Source: Cololabis saira (Eukaryota; Chordata; Actinopteri; Beloniformes; Belonidae). From it: a DNA stretch of 64,000 nt. Where the stretch lies: assembly GCF_033807715.1 (NCBI RefSeq), contig NC_084599.1, positions 14,358,625-14,422,624 on the forward strand, written 5' to 3'. Each line of letters starts with the position of its first letter. The stretch's first letter is position 1. The notes beneath the pieces are model-generated. The model did no database searches. It was given only the letters and a program-made list of their open reading frames with translations, and was not told the DNA's origin. Positions 1-12,190 of this stretch are shown piece by piece. The position numbers and the translations under genes were made by a program.

Positions 1-148
1 GGTTTTGTTTGTTCTCAGAAAGATGCTTTTGTAGTGAGTAGTTCCATCACAGGACGGTGGAAATTAAGTTTTTTTTTTTTTTGTGCTCACACAGATTTAC
101 AGTTTAAGTTTACTGTTCTGTTTTCTTCAGGAGTATTTTCAAGTTCAA

Positions 149-370
<222 letters not shown>

Positions 371-1044
371 TTAAATTGACTATAGTTAACTTCAGAGTTT
401 TCAAAGTTTTGCAAATTAATTGTTTTTCTTTTGCTTTCAATTGCTGGGTGTATTTTTTTTCTCATTTAAAAAAAAACTTTTGTCAATGTTAATAAAATAA
501 AACCATTTTCGTATAAAGAATTCAAGATTGTTTGCATGCTGCTCACACCTACTCTTACCTGATTGCCAACGATTGTCACTTACTTTCCAACGTACCACGT
601 TTACTGCGGCTCGATTGTTTTCCTCTGTTGTAACCCGCTTTGGATAGAAGCGTCTTACATTATGTAATGTTCACACAAAAGCAGCAGCTTTACGTAAAGG
701 CTAGTCAGCAAACTACATGTTGTATAATTTATCTCATCTTGAGGCAACTTGATTCACATTTGTAGGAACTTGACAACATAAATTCAACCAACTTTATAAA
801 TTATATCAAACAATAGTTTCTAGTCCAACTTACTTGATGCAAGAAGTTAAGTCAACAGACTGCATGATGAACTGAGAACTCATGTTTCTAAGTGTAAGAC
901 CTGAGATATACTTGCAGTTCAGACCGTGTACGCATCATGGGCGCCACGCGTAGTCTGCGTTCATTTGACGCGTCGACGCGTCGTGCACGTTCTCAAAGAC
1001 ACTGAACACGACCTGCAGTTCTCGCTCTGGCCGCGAGTGGTGCC
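371..1044. other. Intergenic, no recognised feature
   Basis: AT-rich sequence with no convincing ORF. Around 905-1020 it becomes rich in CpG (several acgcgt-like motifs), which could be the edge of an unrecognised repeat, but no inverted terminal repeat was found. Confidence 0.5.
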
Positions 1045-1107
1045 GGTCCCGGTCTGATACCAGCTGGTCCCGGTCTGATACCAGCTGGTCCCGGTCTGAT
1101 ACCAGCT
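1045..1107. repeat. 21-bp tandem repeat, 3 perfect units
   Basis: Three consecutive identical 21-bp units begin ggtcccggtctg. The array directly abuts the truncated edge of the piggyBac-type MITE that follows. Confidence 0.9.
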
Positions 1108-1119
1108 GGGTTATTTATT

Positions 1120-1545
1120 TAGCTTGCTAAATAAATTAGAAATTCTGCCTCTGAGCCATGTCTTTATCGTCCCGTTCTCTAACCTCATTATCTATAAGGG
1201 ATTCTGAGTGGGTGGGGCTATGATAATGAGGCTCTGTGCTGATTGGCTGCCTGAATGACGCGTAGAAAATGGCGGAAGCTCCGGCCGGCGGAGTTAGTTG
1301 TGGGAGTGGTTTCACGCATTGGAGGCCAACCTATGAAAATCGCTCCCGTCGTTACGTAACGACAGGAGCAGAATCTGAACGGCTCGTAGAAGTCACGTCA
1401 CACTGGACGGCTAATCCGGGCGGCTGTACAGACACTGCAGAATTTGGTTGCTTTCCTCCTTCTCTGAGTTGGCAGGCTGAGGGGAGACCACTTTATGTAC
1501 GTTAAAGCAAGAAAAAACGTGTTTTTCATAATAGGTCCCCTTTAA
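1120..1545 (-). mobile_element. Truncated piggyBac-type MITE
   Basis: This stretch is the reverse complement of most of the element at 59797-60307. Shared blocks include the pieces around the SphI-like and cgtcacact segments and the terminal cataataggtcccct. The right end is intact and followed by TTAA at 1542-1545. The left end lacks the matching inverted terminus, so the copy is truncated near 1120. A short ORF over it has no counterpart in a known protein and is treated as spurious. Confidence 0.75.
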
Positions 1546-1913
1546 ATTTGCTGAACATGTAATGTGAACATGTAATATTTGTGAGTTCATTACAGTCTGA
1601 ACCTGAAGCCAGCTATACTGTCTCTCACTTAATTTTCTTTCCATTTCCCCTTACAGGGGCGTAACACTGCTCAACATTGCTCAAATCTTTCATTCAGCAC
1701 CCGTTTTTTGGGGCATTGTTTTTTAAAGCTTTGCAAAGCTTTGTGAAATAAAGTGTTGAACGCAGATCCCTGTCGGACCAATTTCTTTGGAACCAGCACG
1801 AGTTGGAAATGTTTTCAAATTCCCTCAAAATGGCATTTAGTTTTTTGGTTTTTAGATGGCCATTATAAAACGTATGCTTTCATCCTACCTGATTTTATAA
1901 ATGTCTATCCCCA
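1546..1913. other. Intergenic, probable decayed repeat
   Basis: No intact gene. Sequence from about 1740 leads into the BED-finger relic that follows and may be part of the same decayed transposon. Confidence 0.4.
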
Positions 1914-2165
1914 GTCTGTCCCATCTGCAACAATGTTGTTGTTGCAGTTTGCGAGGAATACAATATCCGAAGGCTTCACGAAACGAAACACGGCAACTTC
2001 AAAGAAGCACATCAACTCCGGACAGAAGCGCCAACACCGTCTGGAGACATTATATTTACCAAACTGAAGGAATTGTTCAAGCTGCATTCACTGTCTTTTG
2101 AAGAAACCAACCTCATCGTGGCAGACAGGGTTGGTTTCCACAGAGAGGTCTGGAGAGCAGATTGA
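1914..2165 (+). pseudogene. BED-type zinc finger / hAT transposase relic
   Basis: An open frame without its own start reads from 1914 to a TGA at 2163. It begins with a CPIC motif followed about 20 residues later by LHETKH, a C2..H2 arrangement. The next residues (KHGNFKEAHQLRTEA) resemble the N-terminal zinc finger of GTF2IRD2/SCAND3-like hAT-derived proteins. The transposase catalytic region is absent or too degraded to read downstream (to about 2340). It is interpreted as a dead hAT fragment. The family assignment rests on motif resemblance only. Confidence 0.5.
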
Positions 2166-2351
2166 AGGAGATGGCGTCCCAAGTGCACGGACTGCATTGA
2201 TTCACCAGTGTCCTGTGCGCCAGGCTCAGTGGAGAGCTGAAGGGCGTCACGGATAAAGAGATTCGTGCCGTTCATTTTTATCAGGGGTACATGAAGCACT
2301 CAGCGTCGTCTTTACCGTCAACTTGCGGCTGAGTCAGACTAGACCATTAAT

Positions 2352-2417
2352 GATCGATCAATCCAACCAACCAACCAATCAACCAATCAACCAGCCAACC
2401 AACAAAACAACCAACCA
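2352..2417. repeat. (CCAA)n microsatellite
   Basis: Imperfect repeats of ccaa/caatcaa run for about 65 bp. Confidence 0.85.
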
Positions 2418-3434
2418 ATGGCAAAAGTATGTTAACAAAAATGAGTTTAAAAAGACATAGAAACATTTTAAGGTGCCATACAAGATCCATACAGATCCCC
2501 GTGTGTTAAAAGCCAAGGAATGAAAGTGTGTATTTAAAAGAGATTTAAAAACAGGAGGAGAGGATGCTGCTGCTTCACAGAGATGTGTGCTGGGTAATAA
2601 AGGCAAAGCCCTGGAGCGCTTGTGTGCGCTACTGGATGAGGTGATTCATTTAGTTTACCATATTTTGTCAGTTCACGACTTTTGAATAAATGTTCTGTGT
2701 GAAATTGTTGTTTCTCCGCGGGCCGCCTCCAAGACATAAGATATTTGTCTCTTTATCTATTTCAGACTTTTTGTGACCTGCAGGACTTTTCAGTTATTAT
2801 CGGTGCTGACATGAAGGCTTTTGTCCTTCATCCGTTTAAACCACACGGGTGTGGAGTACATGTGGCTCATTGATGTCATTTAATTTGATGCAAAACCATA
2901 GCCTGTGAAGATGAATTGTATTCAATGGTATTTGAATAAAAGCAACCAGGAAGGAAGTCACCATAAACTGATGACTATTAGATGATTATTTATTATTCAT
3001 GTTTCCATTTTAAAGTCTCTTTAATAAGATACAATTAGAAAACACAACAATCTTCTTGGTAGGCAGATTTATCAGTTGAGCAATCATGCAGCATCAACTG
3101 CAGAGAAACATCAGTTAACTGTACACAAAATAAAATCATGAACAAAATAACTGCATGAAAAAGTCGGTATTGAGTGAGACATATCTCAGAAACAAGCACA
3201 GATTTAACTTTGTTGAAGGAGACTCACCTGTAAAGATGTTTGAAATAAAACTGACTCTGATTTCATTTCATTTAGGTTTAAGAGAAGCAGATTCCTGCCC
3301 TGGACATCACAAGTAATGAGTTTACAATTAATCAGAAATAAGTAACTTGGGTCAATTATATCATATCTGCTTTGCACATCTTGGTATAAAACTATATCTG
3401 ATATTTCCCTATGTAATGCTGCAAATGTTTGATT
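2418..3434. other. Intergenic, no recognised feature
   Basis: AT-rich with only short frames in either strand. No splice-supported exon or repeat was recognised. Confidence 0.5.
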
Positions 3435-4035
3435 CCCTGTGGCAGAGCCGTCTGGGAGATTTGCGAGGCCCTGTGCGAAATGGCTGGGGTTTTTCGGGTC
3501 AGATCGGGTGTCTATATGCGCAATTTTACCTCTCGAATTAGCAAAATACTGGATACCTTCCCCTGCCTCATCATCATCTCGAGTGCCTCGACGCGGGGCC
3601 CCACGGCTGCTTGAGAACCGGTCGGATCGGTGATTTTTGTAACAAATTTATCAAACGAGCCTTTCAGAGAGACATTAAACTCTTCCATTTTCTTTAGTTT
3701 TTTTCTTTTTTCATCCCCTGATGGAAATTTCCTGAATCTGTCTCGTTCTCTCGACATTGTGTGACAGTTTGTTCCAACTCCACCGTCTGGATCAGAGCAG
3801 CTTGTGTCTGCGCTTGGTCTGATCAGTTGTATTGAACAACAGACACGCACATCATTGCACATATATTTATTGATATGCACAGACTTAAACACATTTAGGT
3901 CTGTAATGGAACGTGACTGTTGATATTTATAAGTGGGAAAAAAATTTTGAAAAAAAAAAAAAAAAACGGCCCAAGGCGCGAGGCCCCGTGCGGTCGCACG
4001 GTTCGCACACCCCTTGCGGCGGCCCTGCCCTGTGG
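3435..4035 (-). mobile_element. Short hAT element with 8-bp TSD
   Basis: The 585-bp element (3443-4027) has ends cagagccgtc and, on the opposite strand, cagggccgcc. It is flanked by a perfect 8-bp duplication, ccctgtgg, at 3435-3442 and 4028-4035, which is diagnostic of hAT transposition. On the minus strand an open frame encodes MSRERDRFRKFPSGDEKRKK near its middle (start near 3757), like the N-terminus of ZMYM1-type (TTF-finger) hAT proteins. No catalytic domain is present, so the element is a non-autonomous internal-deletion derivative. A sense AATAAA for a leftward transcript lies at 3866-3871, and it could serve the adjacent FMO gene. Confidence 0.85.
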
Positions 4036-4284
4036 CATAATAATTGCTGGAAATCAGAAATATAGTCCCAAAATATGAGTTAGATTGTATTGTGGTCACC
4101 GGACTGACATTTGATGAAGCAGTAAACTCCTTTCAGCAAGTAACGCCTTGGTCTTTACGTTCAATAATAAAATAGTGACAGAAAGTATGATGTCAGTGAG
4201 AAGGTTTAGAGAGAATAAATCCAGTAAAAGGTGGTGGGTTTGTGTATTTGTAAGTCAATTCTGTAAATCAGTTTGTCACAAGTC
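4036..4284 (-). other. FMO 3' flank / probable 3' UTR
   Basis: This lies immediately downstream of the FMO stop codon on the minus strand. No canonical AATAAA is seen in this interval on that strand, so the transcript may run into the neighbouring hAT element. Confidence 0.35.
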
Positions 4285-7200
4285 TCAGGACAATCTTGCT
4301 TCTGTCCAGAAGCTGCTTTGCATGTTGCAGCACTGGATAATCTTTTCCGACAGAAGCGCAGCCATCATCAATGCTCCTGCGAATGTGATCAACCAGGGGG
4401 AACACAGGACAGATGTGCTCGTCTCTGCTTCTGGTACCAGTCTGGTCCTGAAAGGCCGAGTGACTCTCTCCCACTGTGTTAGGATGGCGCTCCGAGCTCC
4501 TGCCCACCGTCCAGGCCCGCTTAGGCGATACTGATATGGAGTGCAGGGACCAAAGAAGATCTTCACAAAGAGCACAGGATCTCTCAGGAGCAGCCTCAGC
4601 AGCTTTGGCCGAACACCCACCTGTAATTTCATTACGTTACATGAAGGTTTTGAAATCAACACACTTCACAAATGTGGTCAAATGTCACAGTGTTGAAGGG
4701 GGCTGACCTGCTCAGCCATGAAGTCCAGGTATGATATGAAATCCACTTGCAGAGCAGCCTGTCGTGGGCAGGGGTAACTGAGGGAAGAGGGATTTTCACA
4801 TGTTGAAAAGAAACACTTTGACTTGGTTGAAGGTTGAAGAGGATTTCTACCTTTGCATGTTTCTCCTTCTGTCAGACTCGATGACTTCCAGCATTATATT
4901 CTCAGGTGGAAGATGGCTCAAACCTAGAAAAGAAACAACACATCTGCTGATGCAACTTCTTCATTCCCATGAACATCTTTGTCTGTTACTGAGTTTACCT
5001 GCAAAGACCTGAGCAGCCCAGCGTGCCTGCATCTCCACTACAGGCATGATTGGACCTTTTACTTGGAAAAGACCCGTGATGGCCAGTGTGGGGTGTTGCA
5101 GAGACGGAGGAAACAGTCTCCTGGATTATAAGACACTTATATCCATCAAAGTAACAATAGACACATAATGAATCAGGCCCTTAAATGGGCCTAAATACAA
5201 ATAAGATAACTGTGGGATAATCGAAGACTTCATGTTCATTTAAAACTGAGATTTCTTGTTATTTTATTTATCTGGTACCCAAAATATCCTGATTTTGGCC
5301 TTAAAAAAGGGAAAGAAAATGTATCTAGACAGAATTTCAGTTTGTAAACACAGTTTTTGTGGTCTATGTGGATGAACAGAACCATGCTGACATAGTTCTG
5401 GGTGACGAATGATCTTTCCCTGATTTTGCCTGATTCTTAACCCTGATGTCAAACTTCATCATGCAGTTACTGAGGTGGACGAAGTGAACAAAGATCTTTT
5501 CCAGTGGAAAGCTTAACTGCCAGTGTGGACGTGGATAAACCGTTTTGGGATGAGTCGTCTGGTTTAGTGTTCATGTACCGGTAGTCTGATGTCGAGCTTC
5601 ATTTAGATGTTAGAAATAGGTGTATTATAAATATCAGACAGACATTTTAACCACCATGAACTTACTTGTACAGAGTCAGTTCATCATAGGGTCCTTCAAG
5701 CAGGGCTGAAGGCAGGAAAGGGAAGTTTCCATGGTAACCTGTACAGAAAATCACTGCATGAATGTTCTCCTCCACGGTGCCATCTTCAAATACAACTCCT
5801 GCATCCTTAAACCCTCTCAGGTTGGGTTTAATGACTACAGCTCCCTGAAGGATTCGGCCAGGAAGATCATCATTGACCAAAAGTCCTCTGTCCAAAAGTC
5901 TGTGAACAAAAAAAGAATGATTTCATCTATAAAAATACATCTAAGAAAACATGCACACAACCAACAGTCCACACGCTGACCGCTGCATCTCTACCAGTTA
6001 CATTATTTTGCATTTTTTCTGTAACTGAAAGTAGGAGATGACTCTCAACCTTTACAGTTTTGTAACTGTGTCTACAGAAGTTCCTGATGAACCTCTGTGG
6101 TCTGGACTCAGAGAGGAAGATTCATGTTGAACTACTGCATGTCACCTGTGTCTGGGTTTCAGTCCATAAAGTCCATGGTCGTATCGCTGGTTCAGTGCTC
6201 TCTCTGCTGCCCAGTTGACTAGAGTCTTGGGCAGCAGCTTTGTCAGGAAGATGTTGAACCTGCTGAGGGCCGTCATGTCCAGGGGAAGGCCGTTACCAGC
6301 CATCCTGCCAACCACCCACGCCCCTTGTCGTGTGCTGAGAAATGTCTGGCAGGGAGGAGAGGAAGACTGGCTTTGAATAAATCAACGGACAGAAAAAAAC
6401 ACACATCTTTGTGCTGTATAATGATTTATGATGCACCAAAAATATATTGTGGAAAAACCCATCAAATGCTTTTTAATGCTTTCCAACTAGGTGAATTACT
6501 GGACTGAAACTGAGTGTCTAAGTTGCCAAGAATAGGACTTGAGAGAGGATCCAGATTTCAGTAGATTTAATTAAATAATAACAACTAGTCACAATTACAA
6601 CAATAACTAAGTACCGGACTCTGCATTGCCGCAATCTCAAACTTTATCTACACACCCCGTACAGACCCCTACAAACATTATTCTTTGTTTATTTATTTAT
6701 AATTTTTTTTCTTTTTTTTTTCTTTCTTACTTACTTACTTATTTTATTTTGCATGTAACATACACATGTACTGGCAGCACTTTAATATTCAACTATTTAA
6801 CTATCTATTAGTATAAATCATGTACCACAGCAGATACAAAATAGCACTACAGCACTTTAGTTCTCAAACCATTCATTTCCCCAGCAATGTTTTTATCGTC
6901 ATTAACGTTTATTGTGAATGCATATGCCATGTTATGTGTGTTATATTGTTTTCTTTTTTTTTGTGATTATTATTATTGTTGTTTGTATGATTTTTGCTGA
7001 TTACATCTGGCAGGGGGACTACCGATGTAAATCAGCCTATGCCTGCAATCTGGGTGCATCTACATTTTTTTTTTATTTCCCTTTAAAGAAAATGTTGATT
7101 GATGTACACTGTCCCTACCAAATAAATAAATTGAATTGAAATTGAACAATTGCATTCAAAAGGGTCAGAACATACTGTACATCAGGCGTCTCCATGCAGA

Positions 7201-9890
7201 ATGACAACGTAACAAAGGAAGCATACTGATTATTTAGGCACAAATGATGATTCATTCTTACGATTCGAGTAGATAAAAACATGTTAAGGTCAGTGTTAAT
7301 CTTTTTTGAGCAGACTCCCAGTCTGTACATTTGGCTGTTGTTTTGCTGGTCTCAGCAGATTGGGTTTAATCAAGTAGCCAAGGCTGAACTTTCTATCACA
7401 GTTGCACACGAGTTCAACGTGAAGTCAAAATAGTGGACAATGTTGTCATCGGTGTCAGAACCTCAAACAGCATGTGAGCTGTCCTGTTCCTGACCCGTCT
7501 TACCTTCTCTGCAAATCTACTAATCTCTACTGCAATATCTCCTCCAGAGTTGCCAATGCCGACCACCACCACCCTCTTTCCTCTGTAGGCGTCTCCTTGT
7601 TTATACTCCCAGCTGTGAAGACACCTGCCAGAAAACGTCTCCTGTCCTGGAGAAAGACAGAGAGTGTCACAGCTCAGAGCAGAGAAAGAGTTCAGAAACA
7701 CATTTAAAGTAACAAGAGGAAGCACTAAATATTGATCCTGCATCTATCGCAATCCTGTATAAATCCAGAAATATACTGAATTCCAAGGCCTTGCATTTGA
7801 TTTACTACTCATTGATTGTTCCCTATTTATCTTACTGTGTGGAATTGTGGGGATCCACCTTTAAAACCACATTAAATTCAATAATAAAACTTCAAAAACG
7901 AGCCATACGTATCATCAATAAGGCTGATTACTACGCTCACACAGATCCACTTTTTCTAAATTCTCATGTTATTAAATTTTATGATTTGTTTAATTTTAAA
8001 ATCATGCAAATTATGTTTAAAGCAAAATCAAAAATGCTCCCTGACCCAATACAGAGGTTCTTTTCAATTCAGGAGACTCGTTACAATCTTAGAGGTGTCT
8101 GTAATTTCACAGTACAAATGGCTAAAAAAGGTATGAAAAGGAGATGTGTCTCCATTACTGGAGTTAAATTCTGGAATGATGCCAACATAAATTTTAAAAC
8201 ATGTCATTCTTTTGTTGTATTTAAGAAAATGGTTTGTAAAGCTATTTTTGAAGCTTATAAGTGCAATTGACCATCTGTTAATGTTTCTTTGCTTTTCTAT
8301 TGTTTCTTTGCCTTTTGTTGTTTCTTTGCTTTTCTATTCTCTTTTTGGTTTTCTGGAGGTTGGTAGCCAAAAATAGAAAGTTGGTAATATAGGATAGGCT
8401 TTTATAAGCAGTTTGCTTCAGCCTATGCCTTTTCAGTTATTGTTCAACACATTTTTTTGGTTTTGTATGAAAAGTTAATGCTGTGTACAATGTTTTTTTG
8501 GTGTTGTTTTGTGTTGCAATGACTGAATAAACTTCATTCATTCATTCATTCATATTTCATCACCTTGAAAGTCAGACAAGGGTAAGGCTGGATGGGTATA
8601 GTGACCCGAACACACCAGAACAGCATCAAAGATGTGCCTTTCTTCCTCTCCATTCTTATTTATCGTCACGATGTCCCACTGACCGGACACAGAGAAGTCT
8701 GGTGTTGGTGTAACACTCCTCACCGGGGTCTGAAATGAGCACGTCCCCGTTCACAAAAACACACACAGCAATAAAAAAGAATTGTGATCATTCATACAAA
8801 AGACATCAATGGGGAAACCAGGCTTACCTGAAAGTTGATGTATTTAAGCAGGTCAAAGTGTTCAGCATAGAGCCTGAAGTACTGCAGCAGCTGGGAATTG
8901 TGCATATAGTTGGGATAATCTCCAGGCATGGGGAAATCACTGAAACACATCATCTCTTTGGAGGTATTAACCACCAAAGAGCGGTAGATGCTGGATCGCT
9001 CCGGCTCAAGTGTCTCCTTTGGACACAGAAAACAAGACAATCATTAGAAAGGTTCTTCTTCTCAGGCTGGTAACCATTTATTACCTATTTTGAAAATTTG
9101 AGAGTACTTCCAAAGAACTGAGCTGATGTCTTTGTTTTTTGTTGTTTGTTGTTTTTCGTTTTTCTATCCCTAAAAATAGTAACAGCCTAATTACTAATAC
9201 ATTGGTATATAACTCTGGAGGTGATATATGACAACATTCCGACTCAAGTGTTTACTAGTATAACTTGTGACTACTACTGAATTGCTAATTATTGGTCTAA
9301 GAAATAATTATTAATCTCTAGATAACCCATTTTGGTTTCGTTCTCATTTTATTTTCTTATTTAAGTCTACATTCATTGCACTACTACTACCTTTTTGTTA
9401 TGTCACTATATTAGTATCTTTTTATTTTTATTTATTTACTATTTTTTTAAATTTTTATTCTTATTATTTATTTATTTATTTATTTTTTGCTATTCCTAAA
9501 GGGAAATTAATGATGATAACCGTGGGGGGAGGGATGGGGAGAGGGAGGAAAAAAAAAAAAAAGGTATGTTCATCTGTTTTGCTCTGTATTGTGGAAACAA
9601 TCTGCCAATAAAAACATATATATAAAAAAAAAAAGAAAACAAGACAAGACTGTTGCTTATAATTGATGTCTACGAGAAAAAAACATCTGTGTTCACGTTG
9701 ACCACATTCAAGACATAAATGAGATTTGGGATCTTTTCTCAAACTGTCCACCACTCACCTTAAATCTCCACAGGCCTCCAATGTCATCACTACTTTCAAA
9801 GCAGACCGGCTCCAAGCCCTCATCCACACATGCTTTGATACAGGTCAGACCTGAACTACCAGCCCCGACTACTGCCACACGTCCAACCAT
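4285..9890 (-). CDS. Flavin-containing monooxygenase (FMO5-like), complete, 10 coding exons
   Basis: This is an FAD- and NADPH-dependent monooxygenase of the ER membrane that oxygenates N and S nucleophiles, or carbonyls in FMO5-type enzymes. Exons in coding order are 9759-9890, 8828-9016, 8564-8729, 7504-7646, 6146-6345, 5666-5899, 4999-5120, 4851-4923, 4708-4777 and 4285-4620. All introns are GT..AG and phases agree. The sum is 1,665 nt, or 554 aa plus stop, the normal family length. Visible motifs are FAD site GAGSSG (residues 9-14), FMO signature [12 protein letters not shown] (167-178), NADPH site GIGNSG (192-197), FCTGY (328-332), and a hydrophobic C-terminal anchor near residue 530. 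The ATG at 9888-9890 was chosen because an acceptor AG lies two bases upstream and the Rossmann fold begins at residue 5. Exon sizes 132/189/166/143/200/73 match vertebrate FMO genes, but the usual 356-nt exon is split 234+122 and the last exon 70+336. Paralogue assignment (FMO5-like) is tentative. Confidence 0.93.
6590..7140 (+). mobile_element. Rex1-like LINE 3' UTR in FMO intron
   Basis: The sequence ends in cactgtccctaccaaataaa followed by an ataaattga-type tail, the usual 3' end of fish Rex1/Babar-like LINEs. It also contains T-rich stretches and the block ggactaccgatgtaaatcag typical of that UTR. No coding sequence remains. It lies within the 1,158-bp intron between the 200-nt and 143-nt FMO exons. 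Confidence 0.6.
7765..8556 (+). mobile_element. LINE 3' end with RT C-terminal domain, (ATTC)n tail
   Basis: An open frame (7791-8270, 159 aa) carries the region after a LINE reverse transcriptase. It has [19 protein letters not shown] and [20 protein letters not shown], then a WNDA-containing tail. It is followed by a 3' UTR with ttcagcctatgccttttcag and a tail of attc repeats, with no poly(A). Microsatellite tails are characteristic of the CR1/L2/Rex1 clade. The copy is 5'-truncated and sits in the sense-opposed orientation inside an FMO intron. Confidence 0.8.
9027..9647 (+). mobile_element. L1-like LINE 3' end with 14-bp TSD
   Basis: A 593-bp insertion (9041-9633) ends in ccaataaaaac plus an A-rich tail. 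It is flanked by direct repeats agaaaacaagacaa at 9027-9040 and 9634-9647. Poly(A) tail and target duplication point to target-primed reverse transcription. No coding capacity remains. It lies 10 bp upstream of the acceptor of FMO coding exon 2 (see findings). Confidence 0.8.
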
Positions 9891-10263
9891 CACTGAGAAC
9901 ATGGGAAGGACAACTATTCAGCACTATTGTCAAAATGACCCTGTGAGGTAGTTAAAACAATCAGGAAGCCTGTGATACCAATATCAGTGCTTGAAGCTGA
10001 ATGGGATTCTCTGTTTGTATCATGCAAGCAGAAAGATACAGAGGAACATGGTAAAAATGAGCTGAAATTAATAGAAAAAAATCACTTTTCCTCGTCAATA
10101 CACAACTTGGTCTTAACTGTCAGTGAAGCTTTCAAACATCAACTATTAACAGCTGGAAACCTCAGGCATGCAGGATGAAAAAGACTTATTTCTCCCTGTC
10201 ATTAATCTATAGGACTAATGTTGGAGTGCAAAAGCAATGCTCGCTCATAAAATTTGTTCTCAC

Positions 10264-10310
10264 CTTCTCCTCTAAATAATGAATCCTGCTCGGCAGCGGT
10301 GGGAAGTTAA
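10264..10310 (-). other. Candidate FMO 5' UTR exon
   Basis: On the minus strand GAGGAGAAG is followed by GTGAGAAC at 10263-10256, a strong donor. The acceptor just before the FMO start codon implies a non-coding first exon upstream, and this is the nearest good donor. The transcription start (upper limit of the exon) is a guess. Confidence 0.35.
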
Positions 10311-10698
10311 ACAACTTGCAGGTTTGCATGAGCTGAGCTTTTGCTTGTTACCTTATCAGTTAAACAGTACAGCAGGGGAGGGACTTTAACCTTGTTTATT
10401 TAGAGGAAATATCTCAAGCATTGTGCAAGATAAGTGACTGAACTGAATGGAAAAGAGTGGAAGTGATTCTCTCTTTAACAAGTAGCTGTGCTGAATTTTT
10501 ACTATTGATTTCTACGTTACAGGGAAAAAAAAGTATCACAAAGAAGACATAAAAACTGAAATTTAACATTTTCTTTCATACAAACATGTAAAAATTAACT
10601 ATTTAACCAACTAAATTAGGGGGATAATCAATTATTTGCTTTAATTAATGATGGTGATTTTTACTTGAATTATGCTAAACACTCAGACCTGAACTACA
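10311..10698. other. FMO 5' flank
   Basis: Probable promoter-proximal DNA of the FMO gene. A gata/ttatc motif occurs near 10354 and another near 10428, as in many liver/gut genes, but no TATA box or initiator could be fixed. Confidence 0.3.
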
Positions 10699-12190
10699 AA
10701 ATTGTATTTAATTTAATTTATTTTATTTAATAGGGACAATGCAGGTTTACGTGTGATCACATTCACTCATTACAAACAAGCCAATGTGACTGATGTTCTG
10801 CATACAGAGATTATAGCTATTACTAGTTTCCATCTCCTGTCCCTAGTTAGGCTTTTAGTAAAAGAAAACGAAAGAAAGGAGAAAAAGAATACAAAAATAC
10901 ATTCAATTTTCAACATGCAAAGCTATATCCTATTTACAATTCTCAGCTTGCAAGAGAGCACCCTATTAGCGGTTACAGGTGATTAAAAATGCGTACATTT
11001 CTGATTTTGCTTCAACCAGTCTTTGACATTTTTAGTAAAAACCTTAAAATCTTGAGTTGTTTTTATCTCAGTTGGCAGTGTGTTCCACATTTGAGAGCCC
11101 TTTATAGAGAACGCTGACTGCCCAAAGGAGGTCTTACGGCGTTCAACCTTACAGTTACCACTTGTTGTTCCCCTGGTGATCCTACCACTATTCTGCCTGC
11201 TAACTAACTTACATAAAACATCTGGTGCTAGGTTCTGTAGACACTTAAAAACCAGTTTGAGTGTAGAAAACTTTAAGAAATTATCAAAACTAAGCATGTT
11301 GTACTGTTTCAATATGTGACAGTGATGCCATCTCATCGGTTTTTTGTCCATTATTTTTAAGGCTTGATTATATAGAGATGAGATAGGCTTAATCACAGTT
11401 ACACAAGTTTGGCTCCACACTGTAACACAATATGACATATGGGAGAAAATCATTCCATGCATATAAAGCTGTGCTGCTTTATATGAGATCTGATGTCTGA
11501 TCAATTTAAAACAGTTTAGATTACTTTTTATTGTTTTTGATATTTTTTTTACATGTTTACTAAATGTAAGTTTTGAATCCAGTACCACACCCAAGAATTT
11601 AAATTCATTTACCTTCTCAATTTCTTCTCCCTGCATTGTCACTCTGAGATTTTCTGATTGTGATGTTTTTTTAATAGAAAAACACATAGAAACTGTCTTT
11701 TTCATATTCAGAGTAAGCCTGTTTTGGTGAAGCCAGTGACAGACCCTGTTCATATATGAGGATAGTATCTCAGATGCCTCAGTTGGTGTCTTAGCGGATG
11801 CATATATGACTGTGTCGTCCGCGTAAAGCTGACAAGCAGCCCCCACACAGCTTTCAGGCAAGTCATTAATGTAAAGACTGAAGAGCAACGGCCCGAGGAT
11901 TGAACCCTGTGGAATGCCCATGTTATTTGGTTGAAGGGCAGATTTTTCCAAGTTGATTTTCACACATTGCTCTCTTGATTGTAAATATGAAGCAAACCAG
12001 TAGAAGCTTGTTTGGAGAAATTAAATTTAGACAACTTATATAGAAGGATGTCGTGGCTGACAGTGTCAAACGCCTTCTTCAGGTCAAGAAACACTGCCCC
12101 CACGACATAGCCCCTGTCTATAGAACACTTCAGATTTTCAACAAAAAAGCAAGTTGCTGTTTCTGTTGAGTTTCTGTCTTTCATACACAC
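10699..12190 (-). mobile_element. Rex1/L2-type LINE, 5'-truncated and frameshifted
   Basis: Minus-strand reverse transcriptase is spread over two frames. Frame one (12190-11960) has FLDLKKAFDTVSH. Frame two (11963-10983, 326 aa) has [20 protein letters not shown] and catalytic LYADDT, followed by the thumb and C-terminal WNTLP region. The natural protein continues from one frame to the other, so a frameshift has occurred near 12000. The 3' UTR ends at tgcattgtccc followed by a TAAATTAAA-type tail near 10710-10740. There is no endonuclease domain, so the copy is dead. Confidence 0.85.

Noticed and set aside
1045..1107. Three identical 21-bp units as a mini CRISPR array
   Set aside because: Units are contiguous with no spacers, and the genome is eukaryotic, so it is a simple tandem repeat.
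1269..1505. 78-aa plus-strand frame
   Set aside because: It lies within the truncated piggyBac-type MITE, and the related copy at 59797-60307 does not conserve a protein.
4268..4507. Alternative frame over the last FMO exon
   Set aside because: The other frame carries the conserved [12 protein letters not shown] block and joins in phase to the previous exon.
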